Source: Alistipes sp. (GTDB taxonomy: Bacteria; Bacteroidota; Bacteroidia; Bacteroidales; Rikenellaceae). Taken from it: DNA of 33,593 bases. The position numbers and the translations under genes were made by a program. Below are positions 25,592-33,593 of this stretch, in pieces. The notes beneath the pieces are model-generated. The model was not told the DNA's origin and searched no databases. It worked only from the letters and a program-made list of their open reading frames with translations. The stretch's first letter is position 1; the number at the start of each line of letters is the position of its first letter. Location of the stretch: positions 1 to 33,593 of the forward strand of contig JAHHQN010000025.1 of assembly GCA_020026375.1 (NCBI GenBank). Reading direction: 5' to 3'.

Positions 25592-27859
25592 TTAATTTAC
25601 TTTTCCGAAGTGGCGGACACGCCGTGTGCGCTTGGGGGTGTCCTTCTTGTCCGACATCAGGGGGCTTTGTGCCGTAGCGGTGACATAGTGAGCCTTGAAC
25701 ATGTTGGACTCGTGGTCGGTCGATGTCCAGTAGGGGGTGTCGGCCACCATGCCGTAGAGGGCCAGTGCCGCCCTGCCGCCCTCCGTGGGGGTGAAGTTCT
25801 TGACGATGCCCAACATCTCGTTGGCGGCCGGAAGGTACCAGTACTGACGGTCGATGTGGTGGCCCGTGTTGAGGTCTTCCACCCGGTCGGGGGCGAGGGT
25901 TCTTATCTCGGTGACGAGCGTGCCGACACGCTTCACGGCGCAGCCGGCATATCCGTTGCGGATATTCTCATGGGTGTTGCCCTCGCATTTGCGCATCATG
26001 GCGCGGGCGTTCATCTGTCCGTCGTCGACACTCATGTAGGATTTGATGACGGAGGTGTTGAAATCGGCATAGGCCACCGTGGCCGACTGTTGCATTCCCC
26101 AGCAGATGTCGGAGGAGGGGGTCAGCTCCATTTCGGGTTGTCCGGTGGTCTCGTTGAACTTCCAGCCGAAGTCGAGGCGCGAGGCGGCACGGTAGGGATT
26201 GGGGTCGGGGTTGAAGGCCTCGGCCTCCGAAGCGTCGCCCGTGTAGTCGGTATGGAAGGTCAGCGCGTTGTATTGCCGTATGCGGTAGTAGAGCGGAGTG
26301 CTGCCGACGGTCTCTATCTTGAGGTAGGCCGTGCGGTAGTCGTCGGCAAAGAGGGCGGCCACCGCAGGGTCGGTGATACACCGTGCGTTGTCGGGGGCAT
26401 CGGTTGCTCCCACACCGTCGGTCAGGTTGCGCTGCACGGCGTAGTCGTTGAGTACGATGGTGACCACCTGACTGCTGCCGTCGGTCTGCAGCCTTTGGTT
26501 GGCATAGCCGGTGATGTTGCCCTCGGCATCGGTGTCGGCGATGTGAATCCAGTCGCGCAGGTCGTCGTGGGGGGCATTGGCGAAGGTGGGGTTGCCCGTG
26601 GGGTGGGTGATGCCCTGTGCGTCGACATAAGGCTTGTAGACCACCGACAACAACCACTGTTTCTGGGGGTTGCCCTTCTTGATGAAGAGGTCGAAACGGT
26701 TGCAGGTGGCATCGAAGATGTATTTCTCGGAGTTGATGTGGCTCAGAATACGCGCCGCGCCCTGTATCGATTCGAAACTCTGGTTGGAGTCGATGTCGGT
26801 CCACGGGGCGACGTGAATGTCGATGTGATTGCCGCTCAGCGGAATGGGGCGGTCGCCCTCGGTGGAATGGGACGAGAGTTTGGTACCCATGCTGTAAAAG
26901 CAGTTCTCCCTGAGGTCGAACTGCAGACGGTTGAGGTGTCTTACGTCGAAGACCTTCAGCACCGTGTCGGCGGCATCACACAACTCGATGCGGAGGGTGG
27001 CTTCCGATGAACGGGCCACGGGCAGCAGGAAGACGCCCGAGAGCAGGGTGTTCTCCAACTGTACGGGTTGTCCCGAGGCGTCGGTCCTGACGGGCGAGGT
27101 GTAGATGTCGTCGTTGTGGGTGTAGCCGCTCATGTCCCACTCCATCAGAGTGCCGTCGTCGTGGGGCAGCGGTGCCGAGCCGAAGACCTCGCTGCGGGGG
27201 TCTTCCTTCCACAGCGGCATGGAGGTGTTCTGTGCGGTGTGGAGACGCACCTTCACCTTGTCGACCACCTTGTCGCCGACCCGGTAGGGAACGCTCTCGA
27301 AGTAGGCCAGCACACCGGCCATCTTGCGGCGCAGACAGATGTCGACCTTCACGCTCGCCTGGTCGGGGCGCACGGCTTTGACACACTGTCCGGCATAGAT
27401 TTCCGCCGCGGCCATCTGTGCCTTGCCGTTTTTGTCGGCCAGCCGTGCCACGGCCTTGCCCAGCGGTGTCCCCACGTCCACGGCGTCGGGAAGCGAGTAG
27501 ACACCGCCCGATGCGGTGTCCCAGCCTGCGGCGAGGTAGGTGTAGGCGGTGTTGGGCTTCAGGGGGTGACTGGTCCAGTATTCACGCGAGGCATCGTCGG
27601 CCTGCCAGCCGATGTCGTGCTTCAGAATGCAGGGGGCATCGGCCGTCTCGCCCTCGAAGATGTAGAGGTAGACGGTCGATATGCTGTTGAGCGTCACATC
27701 GTTGCTGTCGAGACCTCCGCGTGTCGGCTCCTCGCCCGACAGCCGGAGACTGATGCGGGTCTGCCGTGTGGCGGCATTCGGCGTGAGGTCGTCCTCCCCC
27801 GAGCAGGAGACGCCCAGCAGCAGGGCAAGCAGTGGAAGAAAGAGGTGAAGGTATTTCAT
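25592..27859 (-). CDS. Fimbrillin-like lipoprotein with C-terminal lectin-like domain
   Basis: The 755-residue lipoprotein has Cys19 (LLLGVSC, then SGEDD). Residues about 30-350 resemble the product of the adjacent upstream gene: STVYLYIFEG, AEIYAGQ, RRKMAGVLAYFESVP and VRLHTAQNTSMPLWK each have a counterpart there in the same order. The C-terminal extension (about 370-755) ends in a domain with RQYWYLPAANEMLGIV and DTPYWTSTDHESNMFKAHYV, the look of FISUMP/DUF1566-type lectin-like folds found on Bacteroidales fimbrial tips. A pilin-like base plus binding head suggests a tip adhesin. The gene lies between two other subunit genes with gaps of 15 and 10 nt. Confidence 0.65.
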   Translation of the reverse strand: MKYLHLFLPLLALLLGVSCSGEDDLTPNAATRQTRISLRLSGEEPTRGGLDSNDVTLNSISTVYLYIFEGETADAPCILKHDIGWQADDASREYWTSHPLKPNTAYTYLAAGWDTASGGVYSLPDAVDVGTPLGKAVARLADKNGKAQMAAAEIYAGQCVKAVRPDQASVKVDICLRRKMAGVLAYFESVPYRVGDKVVDKVKVRLHTAQNTSMPLWKEDPRSEVFGSAPLPHDDGTLMEWDMSGYTHNDDIYTSPVRTDASGQPVQLENTLLSGVFLLPVARSSEATLRIELCDAADTVLKVFDVRHLNRLQFDLRENCFYSMGTKLSSHSTEGDRPIPLSGNHIDIHVAPWTDIDSNQSFESIQGAARILSHINSEKYIFDATCNRFDLFIKKGNPQKQWLLSVVYKPYVDAQGITHPTGNPTFANAPHDDLRDWIHIADTDAEGNITGYANQRLQTDGSSQVVTIVLNDYAVQRNLTDGVGATDAPDNARCITDPAVAALFADDYRTAYLKIETVGSTPLYYRIRQYNALTFHTDYTGDASEAEAFNPDPNPYRAASRLDFGWKFNETTGQPEMELTPSSDICWGMQQSATVAYADFNTSVIKSYMSVDDGQMNARAMMRKCEGNTHENIRNGYAGCAVKRVGTLVTEIRTLAPDRVEDLNTGHHIDRQYWYLPAANEMLGIVKNFTPTEGGRAALALYGMVADTPYWTSTDHESNMFKAHYVTATAQSPLMSDKKDTPKRTRRVRHFGKVN

Positions 27860-27874
27860 GATATGGGGTGATGT

Positions 27875-29062
27875 TTATAGTTGCAGGGGTCGTTCGTCGA
27901 CCTCCAAATCGTTGTTTTCCGACCAGTCCCTGTCGATGGTGATGACAATGTCGCTGCCGTTGCCTTTCAGGTCGATGGGACTGGCGAGGGTGCCGAGGGC
28001 ATAGAAGTGGTTGGCCACTATCGGGAAACGGAAGGCACTCTCCGAGTCGATGATGCCGGTGCCGCCTCCGGTCTGTCCCTGGTCGAGGTTGTCGCCCTGC
28101 GGCAGCTTCACACGAATGGACTTCAACACCCGACGGTCGTTCATCAGGTCGACATGCAGGGTGTAGATGCCTCTCTGCGGTGCTTCGGCCGGAAGAAGGT
28201 ATCCGCCGCCGCTGACCACGGTTTCGGGGGTGAGGGGGCGGGGTACGGCCAGTGAGAACACCACCTCGCCGTCGGTCTCCTTCGAGGGGCTTGCGGCAAA
28301 GTCCTCGAAGAAGGGTTGCTGCTTCCGTTGCAGGAGGGGCAGCGAGGTGTTCTGCGGGGTGTAGAGACTCAGCCGTATGTGGGTTACGACGAGCGCCTCC
28401 GTGCCGTAACCGAGTTGTTCGGGTATGTTCTTGAAGCAGGCCATCACTCCGGCCACACGCCGCGACATCTCCACCTCGGGCAGCAGGGGGTGCTGCCTGT
28501 CGAACATCAGCTCGCGTGTGCCGACATAGATTTCCGACTGTCGGATTTGTGCAGTGCGGCTCTGTGCAGCCAGATCTGCACAAATCGAGCGCAGGGTCGC
28601 TCCCTGTGGAAAGGCCGTCGGAAAATCGAAGGCCGCCTGTGCCGTCTCGTTGGTGGCCACACCCATCAGTGTGTATTGGCCGCCTTCGGCAAAGGGGTAG
28701 TCGATTTTGTATCTCATTTCCGCCGTGTGGACGGGCAGGCCGTGGGTCGTGGGGTCGGGATTCGCCGCGAAGTATTCGCTCCAGCCCGCATTGGCGCGGT
28801 AGCCCGTGAAGGTGGCGTTGTCGCCCCTGCCCTCAAACACATAGACATAGACGGTCGAGGTGTGCTGTTCGCCGACGATGGAGTCGGTGGGATAGGTGAT
28901 TTCGCTGCCGTCGGCCGCGTGGGCGCGTGTGGAGACCTTTACGGGAAGGGTGACGCCGGCCGGTGTCGGTGACACAGGGTCGGTCGCCGTGTCGTGGGAG
29001 CAGCCCGACAGCAGCAGGCCGGCACCCAGAATCAGTGGCAGGTATGTGGATTTTAGGGTCAT
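27875..29062 (-). CDS. Fimbrillin-like lipoprotein (Mfa/FimB-type)
   Basis: The 395-residue lipoprotein has Cys21 (LLLSGC, then SHD). It begins with VKVSTRAHAADG and continues with HTSTVYVYVFEGRGD, typical of the first beta domain of fimbrial subunits. SEIYVGTRELMF, SRRVAGVMACFKNIP and LYTPQNTSLPLLQ line up with the neighbouring downstream gene product, so the two are paralogues. It lacks the lectin-like C-terminal part. It could be a stalk subunit or an anchor; sequence alone does not decide. The gap of 34 nt to the preceding adhesin gene contains no terminator. Confidence 0.65.
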   Translation of the reverse strand: MTLKSTYLPLILGAGLLLSGCSHDTATDPVSPTPAGVTLPVKVSTRAHAADGSEITYPTDSIVGEQHTSTVYVYVFEGRGDNATFTGYRANAGWSEYFAANPDPTTHGLPVHTAEMRYKIDYPFAEGGQYTLMGVATNETAQAAFDFPTAFPQGATLRSICADLAAQSRTAQIRQSEIYVGTRELMFDRQHPLLPEVEMSRRVAGVMACFKNIPEQLGYGTEALVVTHIRLSLYTPQNTSLPLLQRKQQPFFEDFAASPSKETDGEVVFSLAVPRPLTPETVVSGGGYLLPAEAPQRGIYTLHVDLMNDRRVLKSIRVKLPQGDNLDQGQTGGGTGIIDSESAFRFPIVANHFYALGTLASPIDLKGNGSDIVITIDRDWSENNDLEVDERPLQL

Positions 29063-29096
29063 ATCTCTTGCTTGGGATTTTACACCTTACGTTTTT

Positions 29097-32000
29097 TTAT
29101 TTTTCGCGAACCAGAAAATAGCGTTCCGTGCAACTGCGGCTGCGACCCAAATCGATGTGGGTCTGCGCCTGCGAGAGGGGGTAGCGTCGGCCTTCGAGAC
29201 GGTCCTCCACCACCCAGCGGCTCCAGATGTCGCCGCCGCTGTGGGTGAGGGTGAGCTGCACACGCCCCTCTCTGCGGAGCAGCAGCCCCAGGGCAATCTC
29301 TTCGGCGGAGGACATCTGGTTGATTTCCAATGCCTGTCCGTCACTGACCGTGAAGACGGCCACCGTGGGGGCAGCCTCGCGGTCGTAGAGCAGTCGTGCG
29401 TCCTCTTCGGTGTCGTAGCCGTTGTGTGCCGCGGCGTTGTGGCGCACCATGCAGAGTGTGCCGAGTCCCTCGCAGCGTGCCTCGATTTGCAGGGTGTTGT
29501 GAGCCGGTGACATCGGACGGTCAGCGGCCGACATCGTGCGGGAGGCCGGGGCGGCGAGGGCCGACGAGATGTTGTAGCCGGGCCGCTGTGCCTGCATGTC
29601 GGCATCGAAGCACAGGGTCAGCCGCTTCGAGGGGGTGCGCGCCACCACATAGAAGCCCTGCATGGGGGCGATGTGGGTGAACGACGGCGAGGAGGCCATT
29701 ACCTCTCCGCGGTCGGACTTGGTGGTGTAGATGCCGTTGCCGTTGAAGAGCTTTACCTCGCTGATGACGGCGCTGTTGGCGGCCAGAAAACGGGCGATGT
29801 CGATGTGACACATCAGCGGATTGCCCGCCACGAAGACACGGCCGTCGGGCAGGGCATTCTCCACGGTGACCTCATACCTCCAGTCGTGTCCCGAGCCGGA
29901 ACTCTCGCCCTCGAAGATGAAGTGGCCGACACCCGTGGTGCGTGAGATGCTCTCGACAAGACCTGTCGACGCTCCCGAGGCATCGTAATAGGTGTATTCG
30001 TCGTGGAGCTTCGGGAAACGGAATGTCATCATCGGGCGGTCGAGCGACTCCTTCTCGCTGCGCACCATGAATCCCGCACCTGGGCGGTAGGGTTCGGCCA
30101 CGGCATTGAAGGGTGCGGTCCAGTCGGTTGTCGAGCAGACGACCCGGTCGTGGAGTGTGCCGTCGGTGATGACCTTGCCGTCGACCTCACAGCTCCAGAA
30201 ACGCTGGTAGACACGCGGCGAGAAGCGGTTTTCGGGCGAGGTGATGGCGCTCAGACGGCTGAAGAGCCGCTCGCCGGAGTGGTCGCCCTGCCATTTCGAG
30301 GGAATGAACATGTCGCCGGTGACCATCTGTTTGAGCGGTGCCGACAGCAGGAAGTAGTAGCCCGACGGCATCGACAGGTCGACCCACACACGGCCCGAAT
30401 AGTCGAGATTCTGGGTGCCGACCACCTCGCCGTGATGGGCGATATGGAGGTTGGCGCAATAGTTCTCCGCCGTGGCGTCCAACTCGGGGTAGAGGTGGCA
30501 TCGGGCGGGAATCACCACATCGGTACACCGCCACGGCGAGCCGTCGGACCAGTTGTCCCAGTTGTTCCAGTCGCTGTTGTGCGCATCGCTTTTCCAGGTG
30601 GTGAGCAGGGGGTGGACCGTGGCGCGCAGCTTGTCGGTGTGGTTGTGGAGGTTGTCGGCGTCGGACACCTCGATGTCGAACACACCCACAGGCAGTGTCT
30701 TGAGGGTGAAGGTGTTGTCGGCCGAGAGCCGCAGGTTGTAGTAACCCGTCTCGCGGTAGTCGTCCTTGATGTTGGAGCAGATGATGTTGTACTCCTTGTG
30801 GGGGTCGGCCCCCTGTGTGAGGGTGATGACCAGCTCGCCGTTCTGACAGATGTGCGAGGGGGTGATGACGGCCTTCAGCCGCTCCTCCGGACGAATGGGG
30901 TCGGGCGGGGTGACATCGCCCTCCGAGCCGTCGGGTATGCCGTCGCCGTCGAGGTCGAGTCGGGCATAGACACCGCTGAAAAGAGGTATCTGTGTGAGAC
31001 CCAGCACGCCGGCGAAGCTGTAACGCACGCCGTCGAAGGCCTCCTCCACATCGGTCTCGATATACACGTCGCCCGACGACCCCACCAAATGGAGGTCGGC
31101 CACGCTGACAATGTCGTGCTTCTTGACCACACGGTCGCCGTGCATGATTTCCAGTATCTGACCCTTCAGCAGAGCCACATCGGTGATGTTCTCCCAGCCG
31201 TCGGGCTTGCCGAGCAGCACACCCACGGTGTGGTGGGCCGCAACGGGGGTCTCGCCCGGAGCCGGCGGTGTGGCAGGTGATGACTGGACGGGGGCAGGTA
31301 TCTCGTCGAAGCGCACGGTCAGACGGCTGATGCTGCCCACCGAGGTGGCGTGCATCAGGGCGTGGGTCTTCTTGCTGGGGTCGATGTAGCGGCTCAGGTT
31401 GATGAAACGGGGGGCGACGCCGATTACGCCGCGGTTGGGATAGGTGTCGGTGTAGTCGATGTGAGCGTTGTTCTCGGTGGCGGTGAGCAGCTCCAGACCG
31501 GCGTCCTGTATGGCCGACGAGGGGCAGACCACCCCTTCGTCGGCACTCTCCCAGAAGGCGTTGTAGATTCTTCGTTCGGCGAGTCCGAGTTTCAGCACGC
31601 CGGCCGACCACAACTCCAGATGGTCGAAGGCCTCTTCGGTCTCGACATAGACCCTGAATTTGTCGGATTTGGTGCCGATGAGGCTTACGCCCAGTGTGTT
31701 GAAGTCCTGGCTCTGGGAGTCGGAGCCTCCGTGGTAGCTCGATGCCACGAGCCGGTCGCCGTTGTAGAGCTTCACCACAAAGAAATTGAGCAGGTCGGCC
31801 GACAGGAAGTCGAAGGTGGTTTGCAGGGTGAATCCCGCTCTGATTCGGCGGTTGCCGGTCTCCTGCGGCGATATGGGGCTTTTGAGGCCGATGGCGGCGA
31901 TGCAGAGGTTCTTGGCCACCGATATTCCCTCGCCGTAGCGGGCATAGGTGTCGGGGTCGTTGTCGATGATGTTGCCCGAGTCCTTGCCGTTGACCAGAAT

Positions 32001-33564
32001 CTGTACCAGACCGCCGTCGAGACCGTGTCCCATGGTGGTGTAGGCCCCGTATTTCGAGCCGATGAGCTGGTTGCACCTGGCTCCCGGTTCAATGGCGTTG
32101 CGGGTGATGACGGTCGATGTGGTGATGCTCCTGCCCTCGTCCGAGGTGTAGATGCCCACCAGCTCATACTCGCCGTTCTTCGACAACCCCTTGAGTCGGG
32201 TGCGGCCGTTGACGGTCTCTATCTCGGGCGAGGAGCCTTCCTCCTGTCGGCCGATGCGCCATCTGACCGACCCCCGTGTGGGGGTGGGCAGCAGCAGCGA
32301 GTTGTGGCTTACGCTCATCTTGTCGGGCATGGAGAAGAACGACGACTCGTCGAGGGTCACCTCGTCGCGTGTGTAGGCATAGAAGATTTTTGTGGCGCCG
32401 AGCCGCACCTGTATGCCCGGATTTCCGAATTGGAGATAGGCGATACGGTAGGGCTTGGTGGTCTTCATGTTGATGCGGCTGCGGCCGCCCGAGAGGGCCG
32501 AGATGCCCACCACACTCGCCCCGTCGACAAACTCCAGACGGCTGTCGTTGTTCACCGCCGAGTAGGTGGCCAGCTTGACACCGCCCTTGAGCAGGTCGAT
32601 GCTCAGAATGTCGGTCGACTCCACTTCGAAGCCCACCTCCGTGCCGGCGGCCACCTCGCAGCCGAAGTCGACGGCCACACGCGGCGAGATGAAGAGTCCG
32701 GGGAGCAGACCCGTCAGTCCCTCGAAGAGGGCGTAGTTGTTCAGGTCGTTGTCGACGATGCGTTCGGGGTTGAATATCGCGCCGCCCGTCCACGAGGTCT
32801 TGTCGACCAGTTGTGCGTTTTCGTAATCTACACTTCCCGTGTAGGCATATTTCATGGGATTCTCGCCTACAAAGGCATAGAGAATGCTTATCTTTTGGAG
32901 TACGGAAGCGGAAACACCTCCTACGGAGAGTGCTACCTCGTCAAAAGGTTGGGTGGTGGTAAATGACACCTCCTGCAGTCCGTCGTTGTTGGCGATGCTG
33001 ACCAGCTCGAGTTTGAGTAGTCCGCCGTCGGTCGATGACTGGTCGGCCGACGATTCGACCGATGTGTCGTCGAGATAGGTGTGGAGCCAGAATTTCTTGA
33101 GTACATCGAGCGTCAGCAATCCGCTCTCGGACGCTTTAATCACAAAGCCGACCTTTTGACCTGCGGCATATGTGCGGTGTATGTCCTTCACCGATATCAG
33201 CTCGTCGGCCAGCAGGTTGGCGTGAAGCACACCGTTGCCAAATGCGGCGGCATTGCTCAGGTCGGTATCGGTGATGTTGGTAAGATAGGTGTTCGACGAG
33301 AGTACCGACACCAGTGCGTCGGCATAATTGTCGACCATGCGTCCCTTTCCGACCAGCGGTACGCGACGTACCGATGACCATGTGCCGTCGGGGTTCTTCA
33401 CCAGACCCGAGGTGGATTCGGTGACACGTGTGGCGTTGTCGTGAGCGTCGTTGTGCGGCACATCGGCTGTGGGAGAGGGGATCTCCTCCTTGGTGCAGCC
33501 CGCCAGAACGAACAGCAGCGAGAAAAGAATGGGGAAAAGGAGGGCACTGAAAAAGTCCTTTCAT
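29097..33564 (-). CDS. Giant repeat-containing surface lipoprotein (putative fimbrial adhesin), frameshifted at its start
   Basis: The intact frame (29097-33461, 1454 residues from a GTG) lacks a signal peptide. A perfect one, MKGLFSALLFPILFSLLFVLAG-C (22 residues before the lipid Cys, given here for its key LAGC box), is encoded just upstream from ATG 33564, but it is joined to the body only if one T of a T5 run (33550-33554) is removed. Residues below are numbered from the GTG. There are four degenerate repeats (about 44-197, 217-363, 469-636, 660-833), a DLDGDGIPDGSEGD calcium-type spacer (836-849), and a region with SDWNNWDNWSDGSPW and YYFLLSAPL. A C-terminal beta domain (1322-1454, DGQALEINQM, ERYFLV) is common in secreted Bacteroidota proteins. 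No T9SS sorting tail is seen. As first gene of the fimbrial operon it is probably its surface adhesin. Confidence 0.7.
30963..33332 (-). repeat. Four degenerate ~150-residue protein repeats within the adhesin gene
   Basis: Each copy has an S-[V/I/A]-D-LL-like segment and ends in a shared pattern: FTTTQPFDEVALSVGGV...ILYAF, MKTTKPYRIAYLQFGNPGI...IFYAY, VETEEAFDHLELWSAGVLKL...IYNAF and IETDVEEAFDGVRYSFAGVLGL...VYA. Copies correspond to about 33332-32871, 32813-32373, 32057-31554 and 31484-30963. Copies 2 and 3 also share a VDND/IDND...YA start. Similarity is at protein level only. Confidence 0.55.
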
Positions 33565-33593
33565 AGGATAATAGGCTGATATAATCGGCATAT

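Noticed and set aside
33550..33554. T5 run as a classical slipped-strand phase-variation tract
   Set aside because: Five bases is short for a highly mutable tract, so phase variation is kept only as one option beside mutation and sequence error.
33136..33591. A 151-codon - strand frame starting MPIISAYYPMKGLFQ
   Set aside because: Its first part is the adhesin start read in the pre-frameshift frame. Beyond the T-run it is Arg/His-rich shadow sequence of the adhesin, so it is not a separate gene.
1..33593. CRISPR arrays, insertion sequences, transposases, integrases, toxin-antitoxin or phage genes
   Set aside because: No regularly spaced repeats and no open frames with such motifs were found. 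The window is occupied by three ordinary-looking operons.

Overview
The window comes from a fairly GC-rich Bacteroidota genome, most likely order Bacteroidales (Alistipes-like or Barnesiella-like; the genus cannot be fixed from the sequence). The evidence is the SusC/SusD pair, a hybrid two-component system (HTCS), BtuG-type vitamin B12 capture, Mfa/Fim-type fimbrial lipoproteins, TAnnTTTG-type -7 promoter elements, and the lack of clear Shine-Dalgarno sites.

Left edge (1-105): the 3' part of a tRNA-Lys(CTT) and a strong terminator. Positions 105-470 hold no gene, only a weak promoter candidate. Region 1 (471-14838, + strand) is a polysaccharide utilisation locus (PUL). It encodes a GH97 glycosidase with retaining-type residues, a SusC-like TonB-dependent transporter, a SusD-like lipoprotein, two secreted proteins that look like six-hairpin (alpha/alpha barrel) glycosidases of unrecognised family, and an HTCS regulator with its own promoter. 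Terminator-like hairpins after susD and after the fifth gene split the locus into possible sub-units.

Region 2 (14839-20420, + strand) is a vitamin B12 acquisition locus. A promoter and cobalamin riboswitch lead into a PKD/Ig-repeat surface lipoprotein of unknown exact role, then a BtuG-like beta-propeller lipoprotein and a BtuB-like outer-membrane receptor. A hairpin plus T-tract lies between the first gene and btuG. An 8-nt element after the aptamer is complementary to the conserved B12 box, suggesting the switching mechanism.

Region 3 (20452-33593, - strand) is a six-gene operon of secreted lipoproteins resembling a Bacteroidales type V (Fim/Mfa-type) fimbrial cluster. In transcription order it encodes a ~1.5 kb-residue-scale adhesin (about 1490 residues) with four degenerate repeats, two paralogous fimbrillin-like proteins (the second with a C-terminal lectin-like extension), another subunit with a related C-terminal domain, an Mfa2/FimB-like protein, and a final fimbrillin-like protein. 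Nearly all have an acidic patch right after the lipid-modified Cys, as in surface-exported Bacteroidota lipoproteins. The two convergent regions are separated by back-to-back terminators.

The most notable finding is at the right edge. The adhesin gene has a perfect start codon and lipoprotein signal peptide, but they are one nucleotide out of frame with each other because of a T5 run. This could be a real OFF state or mutation, or an assembly error close to the sequence end.
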